Assembly: GCF_902686445.1 (NCBI RefSeq)
Contig: NC_062232.1
Location: 76,463,440-76,527,439, forward strand
Length of the DNA: 64,000 nucleotides
Reading direction: 5' to 3'
DNA from: Sciurus carolinensis
Lineage: Eukaryota > Chordata > Mammalia > Rodentia > Sciuridae
Numbering within the stretch: position 1 is the first letter of the stretch; each line of letters begins with the position of its first letter. Positions 32,675 to 42,823 of this stretch are shown here, piece by piece. The notes beneath the pieces were generated by a model. The model had not been told where the DNA came from. It worked only from the letters and a program-made list of their open reading frames with translations, and ran no database searches. Made by a program: the position numbers and the translations under genes.

Positions 32675-35600
32675 TCATCCGCTTATCAGCGAGATCATTC
32701 GTCCTTTAGTTTTTTGAGATTGGCTTATCTCACTTAGCATGATATTCTCCAATTTCATCCATTTGCCTGCAAATGCCATAATTTTATCATTCTTCATTGT
32801 GGAGTAATATTCCATTGTACATATATGCCACAGTTTCTTTATCCATTCATCAACTGAAGGGCATCTAGGTTGGTTCCACAATCTGGCTATGGTGAATTGA
32901 GCAGCAATGAACATTGATGTGGCTGTATCTCTGTAGTATGCTGATTTTAAGTCCTTTGGGTATAGGCCAAGGAGTGGGATAGCTGGGTCAAATGGTGGTT
33001 CCATTCCAAGCATTCTGAGGAATCTCCATACTGCTTTCCAGGGTGGCTGCACTAATTTGCAACCCCACAAGCAATGTATGAGTGTTCATTTTTCACCACA
33101 TCCTCGCCAACACCTATTGTTGCTTGTGTTCTTGATAATCGCCATTCTAATTGGGGTGAGATGAAATCTTAGGGTATTTTTGATTTGCATTTCCCTTATT
33201 ACTAGAGATGTTGAACATTTTTTCATATATCTGTTGATTGCTTGTACATCTTCTTCTGTGAAGTGTCTGTTCATTTCCTTAGACCATTTGTTGATTGGAT
33301 TATTTGTATTCTTCAAGTAGAGTTTTTTGAGTTCTTTATAGATTCTGGAAATTAGCGCTCTATCTGAAGTATGAGTGGCAAAGATATTCTCCCACTCTGT
33401 AGGCTCTCTCTTCACATTGCTGATAGTTTCCTTTGCTGAGAGAAAGCTTTTTAGTTTGAGTCTATCCCAGTTGTTGATTCTTGCTTTTATTTCTTGTGCT
33501 ATGGGAGTCCTGTTAAGGAAGTCTGATCCTAAGCCAACAAGTTGAAGATTTGGACCTACTTTTTCTTCTATAAGATGCAGGGTCTCTGGTCTAATTTCAA
33601 GGTCCTTGATCCATTTTGAGTTGAGTTTTGTGTAGGGTGAGAGATAGGGGTTTAATTTCATTCTGTTGCATGTGGTTTTCCAGTTTTCCCAGCACCATTT
33701 GTTGAAGAGGCTATCCTTTCTCCATTGCATATTTTTGGACCCTTTGTCTAGTATGAGAAAATTGTATTTATTTGGTTTTGTGTCCATGTCCTCTATTCTG
33801 AACCATTGATTTACCTGTCTATTTTGGTACCAATACCGTGCCGTTTTTGTTACTATTGCTTTGTAGTAGAGTTGAAGATCTGGTATTGCAATACCCCCTG
33901 CTTCGCTCTTGCTACTGAGGATTGCTTTAGCTATTCTAGGTTTTTTATTCTTCCAGATGAATTTCATAATTACTTGCTCTAATTCTGCAAGGTACATCAT
34001 TGGGATTTTAATTGAAATTGTATTGAATCTGTATAGCACTTTAGGTAGTATAGCCATTTTGACGATATTAATTCTGCCTATCCAAGAACATGGGAGATCT
34101 TTCCATCTTCTAAGGTTTTCTTGAATTTCTTTCTTTAGTGTTCTGTAGTTCTCATTGTAGAGGTCTTTCACCTCTTTTGTGAGATTGATTCCCAAGTATT
34201 TTATTTTTTTCAATGCTATTGTGAATGGGGTAGTTTTCCTATTTTCTCTTTCTGAAGATTCATCACTTATGTATAAAAATGCATTGGATTTATGAGCATT
34301 GATCTTGTAACCTGCTACTTTACTGAATTCACTTATGAGTTTTAAAAGTTTTCTGGTGGAATTTCCAGGTTCCTCTAAATATATAATCATGTCATCAGTG
34401 AACAGGGATAGTTTGAGTTCTTCTTTTCCAATTCGTATCCCTTTAATTTCTTTGGTTTTTCTAATTGCTCTGGCTAGAGTCTCAAGGACGATGTTGAATA
34501 GAAGTGGTGAAAGAGGGCATCCCTGCCTTGTTCCAGTTTTTAGGGGGAACGCTTTCAATTTTTCACCATTTGGAATGATATTGGCCATGGGCTTAGCGTA
34601 GATGGCCTTTATAATGATAAGCAATGTTCCCACTACACCAATTTTTTCTAGTATTTTGAGCATGAAGAGATGCTGTATTTTATCGAATGCTTTTTCTGCA
34701 TCTATTGAAATAATCATGTGATTCTTAACTTTAAGTCTGTTGATATGGTGAATGACATTTATTGATTTCCGAATGTTGAACCAACCTTGCATCCCTGGGA
34801 TAAAACCCACTTGATCGTGGTGCACTATCTTTTTAATACATATTTGTATGCAATTTGCTAAAATTTTGTTGAGAATTTTTGCATTGATGTTCATTAAGGA
34901 TATTGGTCTGAAATTTTCTTTCCTCGATGTGTCTCTGTCTGGTTTAGGTATCAGGGTGATATTGGCTTCATAGAATGAGTTTGGGAGGGTTCCCTCCTCT
35001 TCTATTTCATGGAATACTTTGAGAAGTATTGGAATGAGCTCTTCTTTAAAGGTTTTGTAGAACTCGGCTGAGAACCCATCTGGTCCTGGACTTTTCTTTG
35101 TTGGTAGGCTTTTGATGACCTCTTCTATTTCATTGCTTGAAATTGATTTATTTAAGTTGTGTATGTCCTCCTTGTTCAGTTTAGGTAATTCATATGTCTC
35201 TAGAAATTTGTTGAAGTCTTTGAGGTTTTCTGTTTTGTTGGAGTATAGATTTTCAAAATAGCTTCTAATTATGTTTTGTATTTCACTCATGTCTGTTGTG
35301 ATGTTTCCTTGTTCATTCCGAATTTTAGTAATTTGAGTTTTCTCCCTCTTTCTCTTTGTTAGTGTGGCTAAGGGTTTATCAATTTTGTTTATTTTTTCAA
35401 AGAACCAACTATTTATTTTGTTAATTTTTCTGATTGTTTCTTTTGTTTCAATTTCGTTGATTTTGGCTCTGATTTTAACTCTTTCCTGTTTCTCCTACTT
35501 TTGTTATTGTTCTGCTCTTCTTTTTCTAGGGCTTTGAGCTGTAGTGTTAAGTCGTTTATTTGTTGATTTCTACTTCTTTTGTTGAATGGGCCCCATGAAA

Positions 35601-36505
35601 TAAATCTTCCTCTAAATACTGCTTTCATAGTGTCCCAGAGATTTTGATATGATGTGTCTTTGTTCTCATTTACTTCTAAGAATTTTTTTATTTCCCTCCT
35701 GATGTCTTCTGTTATCCATTCATCATATAATAGTGTATTATTTAATCTCCAGGTATTGGAGAAGTTTCTGTTTTTTATTCTGCCATTTATTTCTAATTTC
35801 AATCCATTATGATCTGATAGAGTACAAGGTAGTATCTCTATCTTCTTGCATTTGTAACAGTAGCTTTGTGGCATAAAATATGGTCTATTTTAGAGAAGGA
35901 TCCATGTGCTGCTGAGAAGAAAGTGTATTCGTTCTTTGTTGGATGGTATGTTCTATATATGTCCGTTAATTCTAAATTGTTGATTGTGTTATTGAGATCT
36001 ATGGTTTCTTTATTCAATTTTTGTTTGGACGATCTATCCAGTGGTGAGAGAGGTGTGTTAAAATCGCCTAGTATTATTGTGTTGTGGTCTATTTGAATTC
36101 TGTAATTGAGAAGGATTTGTTTGACGTACGTGGATGAGCCAATGTTCGGGGCATAGATATTTATGATTGTTATGTCTTGTTGATTTATGCTTCCCTTAAG
36201 CAGTATGTAATGTACTTCTTTATCCCTTCTGACTAGTTTTGGCTTGAAGTCCACATTATCTGAAATGAGGATGAATACTCCAGCTTTTTTGCTGTGTCCG
36301 TGTACATGGTATGTTTTTCCCCATCCTTTCACCTTTAGTCTATGGTATCTCTTTCTATGAGATGAGTCTCTTGCAGGCAGCATATTGTTGGATTTTTCTT
36401 TTTAATCCAATCTGCCAGTCTATGTCTTTTGATTGATGAGTTCAAGCCATTAACATTCAAGGTTATTATTGTGATATGATTTGTATTCCCAGTCATTTGA
36501 CTCAT
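32675..36505 (-). pseudogene. L1-A ORF2 (endonuclease, reverse transcriptase, Cys-rich end), broken
   Basis: In L1s, ORF2p nicks target DNA and reverse-transcribes L1 RNA at the nick. The start is the ATG at 36505, matching the MSQMTGNTNH... start of L1-B. Endonuclease motifs lie in the piece at 36383-35838 ([27 protein letters not shown]). The RT piece (35290-33086, 734 aa as an ATG-started frame, though the frame is open further upstream) shows [13 protein letters not shown] (about 67-79), [18 protein letters not shown] (128-145), [11 protein letters not shown] (195-205), [13 protein letters not shown] (254-266) and FTDDM (297-301). The usual alanine of the FADD motif is threonine here. Breaks are one-base losses near 36320, 35855 and 35485, and an in-frame TGA at 33086-33088 just after CGEK. 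Beyond that the C-terminal 131 residues (33070-32678) continue in the same frame. The protein cannot be made whole. Confidence 0.95.
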
Positions 36506-36552
36506 ATTTTTTTTTTGACATAATTTGGTTTCTCCTTTATTTGGCTATTCCT

Positions 36553-37597
36553 TTAGGCTAGCACCTCCTGTTGCTGATTTGCATCATTGTTTTTCATCTC
36601 TTCCTCGTGGAATATTTTGCTGAGAATGTTCTGTAATGCTGGCTTTCTTTTTGTAAATTCCTTTAGCTTTTGTTTATCATGGAAGGATCTTATTTCATCG
36701 TCAAATTTGAAGGTAAGTTTTGCTGGGTATAAGATTCTTGGTTGGCATCCGTTTTCATTCAGGGCTTGGTAAATGTTGTTCCAGGCCCTTCTAGCTTTTA
36801 GGGTCTGGATTGAAAAATCTGCTGATATTCTTATTGGTTTCCCTCTGAATGTAATTTGATTCTTTTCTCTCGTGGCCTTTAAAATTCTGTCTTTATTTTG
36901 TATGTTCGGTATTTTCATAATAATGTGTCTTGGTGTGGGTCTGTTGTAATTTTGTATATTTGGAGTCCTATAAGCCTCTTGTACTTGGTTTTCCATTTCA
37001 TTCTTCAAATTTGGGAAATTTTCTGATATTATTTCATTGAATAGATTGTTCATTCCTTTGGTTTGTTTCTCTAAGCCTTCCTCAATCCCAATAATTCTTA
37101 AATTTGGCCTTTCATGATATCCCATAATTCTTGTAGATTCTGTTCATGATTTCTTACCATCTTCTCTGTTTGGCCAACTTTGTTTTCAAGATTAAATATT
37201 TTGTCCTCAATGTCTGAGGTTCTGTCTTCCAGGTGTTCTATCCTATTGGTTATGCTTTCTGTGGAGTTTTTAACTTGGTTTATTGTTTCCTTCATTTCAA
37301 GTATTTCAGTTTGGTTTTTTTCCAGTATCTCTAACTCTTTATTGAAATGATCTCTTGCTTCCCGTATTTGGTCTTTTAACTGTTGATTGGTGTGATCATT
37401 TAATGCCTGCATTTGCTCTTTCATCTCCTCCTTCAATGCCTGCATTTGCTCTTTCATCTCCTCATTTGCTTCCTGATTGTTTTAATTATGTACATTCTGA
37501 ACTCCCTTTCTGACATTTCTTCTGCTGTGCTGTCATTGGGTTTTATTGATGTAGTATCTAGGTTTGTTTGGGACATTTTCTTCCTTTGTTTTCTCAT
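36553..37597 (-). pseudogene. L1-A ORF1 (RNA-binding coiled-coil protein), frameshifted
   Basis: L1 ORF1p forms coiled-coil trimers that bind L1 RNA. The likely start is the ATG at 37597-37595 (MRKQRKKMSQTN...). A one-base loss near 37475 ends that frame early. The rest is seen as a 119-aa coiled-coil piece (37457-37098; heptad-like text such as NRIEHLEDRTSDIEDKIFNLE) and, after a second frame change near 37100-37125, a 190-aa piece with the RRM-like and C-terminal domains (RPTPRHIIMKIP, REKNQITFRGKPIRISADFS, LKARRAWNNIYQALNENGCQ PRILYPAKLTF). The coiled coil carries a 33-bp tandem repeat that L1-B lacks. ORF1 ends 47 bp before the ORF2 ATG, unlike the overlap in L1-B. Confidence 0.92.
37402..37467 (-). 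repeat. 33-bp in-frame tandem duplication in L1-A ORF1 coiled coil
   Basis: AATGCCTGCATTTGCTCTTT begins at 37402 and again at 37435, a 33-bp period. It encodes an 11-residue unit (KEEMKEQMQAL) twice. L1-B has only one such unit, at 58132-58160. Confidence 0.9.
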
Positions 37598-38682
37598 TTT
37601 GGTCAGCTGTCAGTGGGACCCTGAGATATTGCAGATTTCCTCTATTGGCCTATAGTGTCCCGGTAGATTTCCAGTGTATCACCTCCCAGCCTTCAGTATC
37701 CTGAAGTCTTGGAGGAACTTGATAATGCAGTGCTTCCGAAGAAAGTTGCCCCTAGCCCACTACTGGTTCCAGTGCTTGGAACTTGCTCTGTGCGGAAAGG
37801 CTCTCACTGGGGGCCTGCACTGTGCAGCTGGCTGTGTGGGAGGAGCCCAACGCCGGAGTGTGGAAGGCTACCTGGGTAAGACTCTAACTGCTCTGCCCTG
37901 TTCTGATAAGCCACCCCTATCTGTGCCTGCCTCCCAGGCCAAGTTTCGCCCAGTGGGGGAGACTCATCCCGTGACTCTATTTTTGTCCAAGTCTCTCAAT
38001 GCCTCCCCTTCTTGAGTCCTGGCTTCTGGAGCGACTGGAGATGCAGTCACCCTCTAGGCTGCCATCTTGGATTGCCCCGTGGAAAGAGTCTGCGGCCGGA
38101 GTGGGCAGCCACCTGGAGAAGTCTCTGGCTGCCCTGCCCTGATCTCAGAGGCTGCTTGCGGATCAAAGCTCTCTGTTGGCTCGGAGACTTGTGGCTGGCT
38201 CCGTGTAGAAAGGCTCTCACTGGGCGGTCTGTTCTGAGAAGCTAGCCTTGAAAGGCGCCTCCCACCGCAGGGGGCTGGGCTGCTTGGGTAAGTCTCTGGC
38301 TGCCCTGTCCTGGTCCCTGAAGCCACTTGTGGGCCGAAGCACACTGTGCTGGCTCCGGGACTTGGAGCTTGTTCTGATCAGAAAGGCTCTCACTAGGGGG
38401 CCTGCTCTGAGAACCTGGAGAAGCTGGCTGTGTGGGCGGGGCCCACCGCCAGAGTGTGCAGGGCTGCCTGTGGAAGACTCTAGTTGCCCTGCCCTGCTCT
38501 GATAAGCCACCTCTATCTGGACCTGCCACCCGGGCCGTGCTTTACCCAGTGGGCAGACTCACCCGTGGCTCTATTTTAGTCCAAGTCTCTCAATGCCTCC
38601 CCTTCTTGACTCCTGGGTTCTGGAGCGACTGGGGATGCAGTCACCCTCTAGTCTGCCATCTTGGATCGCTCCGTGGAAAGAG
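37598..38682 (-). promoter_or_regulatory. L1-A 5' UTR with tandem promoter units (type A)
   Basis: About 1.1 kb of GC- and CpG-rich sequence in an AT-rich region. Two levels of repetition are visible. A large unit recurs with period 594 (GTCCAAGTCTCTCAATGCCT at 37985 and 38579; GATGCAGTCACCCTCTA at 38040 and 38634). A shorter unit of roughly 170-185 bp recurs around GTCTCTGGCTGCCCTG-like text at 37880, 38121, 38292 and 38476 and around GAAAGGCTCTCACT at 37796, 38207 and 38381. In the two large units the plus strand reads GCCATCTTGG (38061 and 38655), which is CCAAGATGGC in L1 sense, a YY1-type site. The last ~130 bp before ORF1 (37733-37598) are shared with L1-B; upstream of that they differ. 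The short frames on both strands here (for example 37674-38015 and 38054-38344) are read-throughs of this repeat. Confidence 0.85.
38655..38664 (-). promoter_or_regulatory. YY1-type site near the L1-A 5' end
   Basis: CCAAGATGGC in L1 sense, about 20 bp from the inferred L1 5' end (38682). In human L1 a YY1 site just inside the 5' end (around +13 to +21) sets the transcription start, so position and sequence both fit. A second copy lies at 38061-38070 in the inner unit. Confidence 0.6.
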
Positions 38683-38696
38683 AGTAAATATTTTTT

Positions 38697-39102
38697 GAAA
38701 AATATCCACGTATGCTGTACCATGTAGTTATATCAGTCAGTTACTAATGGAAAGCAATCAACTCCATTCTGGCTAATTTGAATTTATTAAGGAATGTTAA
38801 ATAGTGCATAGAATTGTTTGAAGATCAAGATAAATGGACTTGAAGATAACCTTTAGTAACAACACTGAGAAACACACCACAAAATCAGACTGATGAGAAA
38901 ACTGCTACTAATGCTGCCACTATTCTACCCATACACCTCATGCCAGGATTTCAAATCTATTATAACTGCTCTGATTTACAAAATCTCTTCCATGACTTAG
39001 GTCAAAACAATGAGTGCAATTCAGAACCTATTTCCCTAAACCTTCTGATTCTGAATTCAAGTCTCAGGTTGGTGTATCTGCAAAATCACATATATCTATA
39101 AT
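38697..39102. other. Single-copy DNA
   Basis: No repeat or gene recognised between L1-A and the MaLR LTR. Confidence 0.4.
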
Positions 39103-39559
39103 CTAGCTGTTATGGTTTATATATGAGGTGTCCCACAAAAGCTTATCTGAGAGACAATGCAAGACAGGTTACATGTGAAATGATTAGGTTATGAGAGACT
39201 TAACCTAATCCAAGTGCATTAATCTCCTGATAAGGGTTAACTGGGTGGTAATTGTAGGCAGGTAGGGTGTGGCTAGAGGAGGTAGGTCCCTGGGGGAATG
39301 CATTTGGGTATATATTCTGTCCTTGGTGAGAGTAGAAGCCTCTCTCTCTGCTTCCTGGTGTGCATGCCCCAAACCTCTTTCCTCTACCACGCTGTTCCAC
39401 CATGATATCCTACCTTACCACAGGCCCTGAGGAATGGAATTGACCATCTGTGGACTGAGACCTCTGAAACCATAAGCCCCCAAATAATCTTTTCCTCTTC
39501 TGATTGTTCTTGTCAGGTCTTTTAGTCACAGCAGTGAAAAAGTTGACTAAAACACTAGC
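39103..39559 (+). mobile_element. Complete MaLR solo LTR with perfect target duplication
   Basis: The LTR is 39108-39554 (447 bp), starting TGTTATGGTTTATATATGAG and ending GTTGACTAAAACA. The 5-bp target duplication CTAGC is at 39103-39107 and 39555-39559. It contains GGTGTGGCTAGAGGAGGTAG, GGGTATATATTCTGTCC and CCAAATAATCTTTTCCTC (U3-R features). It is the best-preserved MaLR in the window. The frames at 39200-39403 and 39205-39390 are antisense to it and are not genes. Confidence 0.95.
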
Positions 39560-39814
39560 TAAAAGGAGACCAGGAAAATAAGTTTTCTGAATTTTACCAT
39601 GGGATGATATGAACTAATTTGTGATGCACTATCAAAATATAAAGATGGTGTTCAGAAAATGTTGAGCAGTCTTAAATGACAGATGACTGTTATTCGTAAC
39701 ATTCTCTAAAGAACACATATAACTCCACACATGCATGTACATGTATTTGTGAATGTAGATACACAACCCACACAGAACAAAAAGTCAGCCCAGATTGGGA
39801 GTTCTTATGCTTGG
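39560..39814. other. Single-copy DNA
   Basis: Nothing recognised apart from a short CATGTACATG-like stretch. Confidence 0.35.
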
Positions 39815-39995
39815 TAGCTGGCTACTTTTGATAAGATATCTAATCTCTCCAGGTTCTTGTTTTCTCTTTTACATGGAAATAACAGCATAACTTTCTTCTA
39901 AGAATGCTTTTAGAATTAAATGAGGTAATTCTCAAAAGTTCTTAGTCTTCTGCCTTGCACACTGCAATGCATAAGTAAAGGTAAGCTATTTTACT
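39815..39995 (-). mobile_element. MIR SINE fragment, diverged
   Basis: Reversed MIR order: AATCTCTCCAGGTTCTTGTT, TTCTCTTTTACATGGAAATA, AGAATTAAATGAGGTAATTC and CTGCCTTGCACACTGCAATG. The match is moderate. Confidence 0.6.
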
Positions 39996-41611
39996 AGTTT
40001 TCATTTTGGTCCCCTCTCTCTCCTTGGATTGGATCTTCTTCCCTCCATCCCTGTGAGTAAGATTAACTTATAAGTTTGGATTGAGAAGGGCTATAAAAAT
40101 GTTCTTAAACCTTAAAACAAACAGGAATAAAGAGTGGTTAAATTAGAGATATGGGAGTGAATCATTCAAATATCCAGTTAAAGGCAAATTTACCTTATGG
40201 AATTCTATTGCATTGTCTTCCAGACAATATTACTTTATCCTTTATTCTTTGCAATTAGTTGAAACTTGCAATTACACATGCTAAAACTTGCTCTCTGTGA
40301 TTATAGCCTGTTCTCTGTACTGATGACAATTTAAGGCTATTCATTCGTGGGCATTTACTATAATACTTTAGTCCCCACATTAAAAGAGTCATCCACAATA
40401 TTTTTGTCAATCTTCAGGTATGCAGTCATAAGAAAGAGGAAGAATGAAGTAGGAAGTAAGAAAAGAGGAAAATATATATATATATATGTGTATATATATA
40501 TATGTATACATATATATATGAATTCTAAACCTTTTAAATCAGTTCTCTAGTTTAAAAATGTTATAACAAAATAAAATATTTCAATTTGGTAAGAAGTAAA
40601 AGAGTCTATCAGCTGAATTCCTTTTCCTGAATTAGATCTGTTAATTTATCAACTGCCACAATACTGTTAATAGCAATCAACAGTAAAAGCAGTAGGATAG
40701 TATTTCTGAATTGTGGAAATAATAACCCAAATGGATTATATTTTAAGAGAAATTAATAACTGGACACTTAGAATACATATTCCACAGTGCTATCAGGTAT
40801 TACACAAAAAAGATAATTCTTTTTGGTGTTTTTATATTTTTATGACCCAAAATATGGTGGTATCTTGCCAGTGTGGCCAGCTCTTTGTGTTCTGCACACT
40901 GTGACCTATAAAATTAAAATGTCAATCAGATTTAAACCATTATAAGTAATTGGAATGTTGAACATTTTTTCCCAAAATCACTCAATATTGAATCTTCCCA
41001 GTGAGAATCAAATGCTACTTAATCCTCTGATTAATCCAAATGTTCCCTTTTCAGATTAGTCTTCTTGAAAGAAAATTCTGTTCATTTAAATACTGCTATT
41101 TTTCATCAATCAAAAAAAAAACCATAGAGAAAAGTAGGATGGAAGAATTTTAAGTTGTGCTCCTTTGAGCTCTGCAAATATACATGAGGAAATTATCCAC
41201 TGATAATCAATCTTTATTTTGTTATGGAAAAATGGCTATACTACAGGTTATCTGGCTTTAACTAATATACTATTCACTTGGCTGTATGAATATGTAATTA
41301 AACACATGCATATATATATATAGAATGTTTCCTCTGATGCTTTGTTGCACTACCACTCATGGTTTCATTAAAAATAAAAATGAAAATTTATTCTGCAGAA
41401 TGAAAGAAGCAATTTCTTGCCAATTTTGTAAAGTTAATGCCAGAATGATTTGTTCAGTCCTCCATTATGTGTATCATATTACCTGGAATTGTGTGGGAAT
41501 AAATAAGGAATATAGCCCAGTTAAATACCAGTTCTCTTCTAGAGGCTTATTCTAAAAGGCATGTTGATATCGGTACCAAATAATAACACAGTGTTTTTCA
41601 ACCATTAATTC
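39996..41611. other. Single-copy DNA with a (TA)n tract
   Basis: No transposon recognised. A TATATATG/TA microsatellite lies at 40472-40519, and the 67-aa frame at 40347-40550 reads through it. The frames at 40713-40904 and 41325-41555 have no recognisable content. Confidence 0.4.
40472..40519. repeat. Impure (TA)n microsatellite
   Basis: TA repeats interrupted by TG and TACA steps. Confidence 0.9.
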
Positions 41612-42140
41612 ATTAATCTGCAAAAACAATTTTTAGTATCTCCTATACTCCAGGAACTATTATCAATATATATATTGATAACTATTATCATATAGCAGGC
41701 ATTGAAGATAAAGCTTGAAACCAAAACAGGGAATAATAGAACAACAACAAAGAAAAACATCGCCATTATGGAACTTACATTCTGGTAGTGGAGAGAGAGA
41801 ACACATGAATAAATAAAAGAATTCACATGCATATAGTAATTTATATCATGATAAAGCTAAGGGAGAAAAAGAATACGTAGAAGCTTAGAAAGAAGTTAAA
41901 AAGTGCTGTAAATGTTGATACTGTATTTATAGTGGTCAAGGAAGGCCTCACCGAACAGGATACATTTAAAGACTTAAAAGAAATGAGACCTGAGTCATGT
42001 CAGTGTTTTGAGATAAGTATTGGAAGCAAGGGAATAATCAGTGCAAAGTTTCTGAGGCAAGACCTGCTCAGCCCATTCAAAGTGCAGGCATTAACCCTGG
42101 TTCCTGGAACTGAATGAGTGAAAGTGAGAGTAAGAAGAGG
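41612..42140 (+). repeat. Ancient mammalian repeat, family unresolved (copy 3)
   Basis: It contains TATGGAACTTACATTCTGGT, GGTCAAGGAAGGCCTCACCG, AATGAGACCTGAGTCATGTC, GTGCAAAGTTTCTGAGGCAA and GACCTGCTCAGCC. This is the 5' word set of the same long repeat seen at 17440-19680. The frames at 41605-41832 and 41932-42117 are inside it. Confidence 0.5.
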
Positions 42141-42171
42141 TAATATCATAGAATCAACAGGTTCTAATTCA

Positions 42172-42227
42172 TGAAAAATATTTTTTTTTATTTTTTTTTA
42201 TTTTTTTTACATTGAAAAATATTTTTT
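42172..42227. repeat. Short T-rich insert between direct repeats
   Basis: TGAAAAATATTTTTT occurs at 42172-42186 and at 42213-42227. Between them lies a T-rich stretch with A every eighth or ninth base and a CAT end. This resembles a target duplication around a retrotransposon tail, read on the minus strand, with almost no body. Confidence 0.4.
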
Positions 42228-42716
42228 ATGTCATCAAATGAACTTCAGCTTTATCACTGATGAAACATGAAACTATTGGAAATTCTCAAATTCTGGTAGC
42301 TTATACCTTCCTAATCACAATGAATATAAACTTTAAGCAAAATAACAACGTTTTAAAATTGTTGAAAGGCAATCAAAAGTAGAAAGAAACTTGAACAAAA
42401 AGAATATTTACTTGAAAGAGGGTAAAACCAAAATAAGTTTACCCTAACAAAAGGTGAACTTGACTTTTACCCTTTTATAAGACCAAGAGATCCATTAGAA
42501 TATAATTCCAGTTTTTAGAGAAAGATTGCAGAGTCTCGCTTGTGTAATACAACATCTACATTGTCCAGTATAAAATAAATATTAGTAGTCAGGCAAGGAA
42601 GCCTGAAAAATATTATCTACAGTCAAGAGGAAAACAATTACAAAACCACAATCAACCTAGATGTTAGAATTAGGAGATAACTAAAATGGTTATGATAAAT
42701 ATGACAATATAGGATT
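42228..42716. other. Single-copy DNA
   Basis: No repeat or gene recognised. Confidence 0.35.
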
Positions 42717-42747
<31 letters not shown>

Positions 42748-42823
42748 TCACATGTTGGGTTTCTAACTCAGAATCTTCTGCATACTAAGCAAGTGACCTA
42801 CCACTGAGTCATATCCCTGGCAC
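42717..42823 (-). mobile_element. Diverged ID-like SINE with (TG)n tail
   Basis: A (TG)n run at 42718-42742 is followed by GTTGGGTTTCTAACTCAGAA, TCTTCTGCATACTAAGCAAG, TGACCTACCACTGAGTCATA and TCCCTGGCAC, a reversed, degraded ID-like tRNA-derived unit. Confidence 0.65.

Larger units (their letters stand above)
32401..38682 (-). mobile_element. Near full-length LINE-1, minus strand (L1-A)
   Basis: A complete L1 layout reads from high to low coordinate: GC-rich 5' UTR (38682-37598), ORF1 (37597-36553), short spacer, ORF2 (36505-32675), and a G-rich 3' UTR ending in an A-rich tail (T-rich on the plus strand at 32401-32420). AGTAAATA followed by a T run occurs on both sides (32393-32400 and 38683-38696), which fits a target-site duplication with a small TA expansion in the left copy. 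ORF1 has one frameshift. ORF2 has three frameshifts and one in-frame stop. It is therefore a relatively recent insertion that can no longer move. Confidence 0.95.

Noticed and set aside
33086..35290. Functional host reverse transcriptase gene
   Set aside because: The 734-aa frame is the RT part of L1-A ORF2, cut off upstream by frameshifts and downstream by an in-frame TGA.
37674..38698. Overlapping frames on both strands at 37.7-38.7 kb
   Set aside because: They come from the low stop-codon density of the GC-rich L1-A 5' UTR tandem units. Their repeated peptide text follows the DNA repeat.
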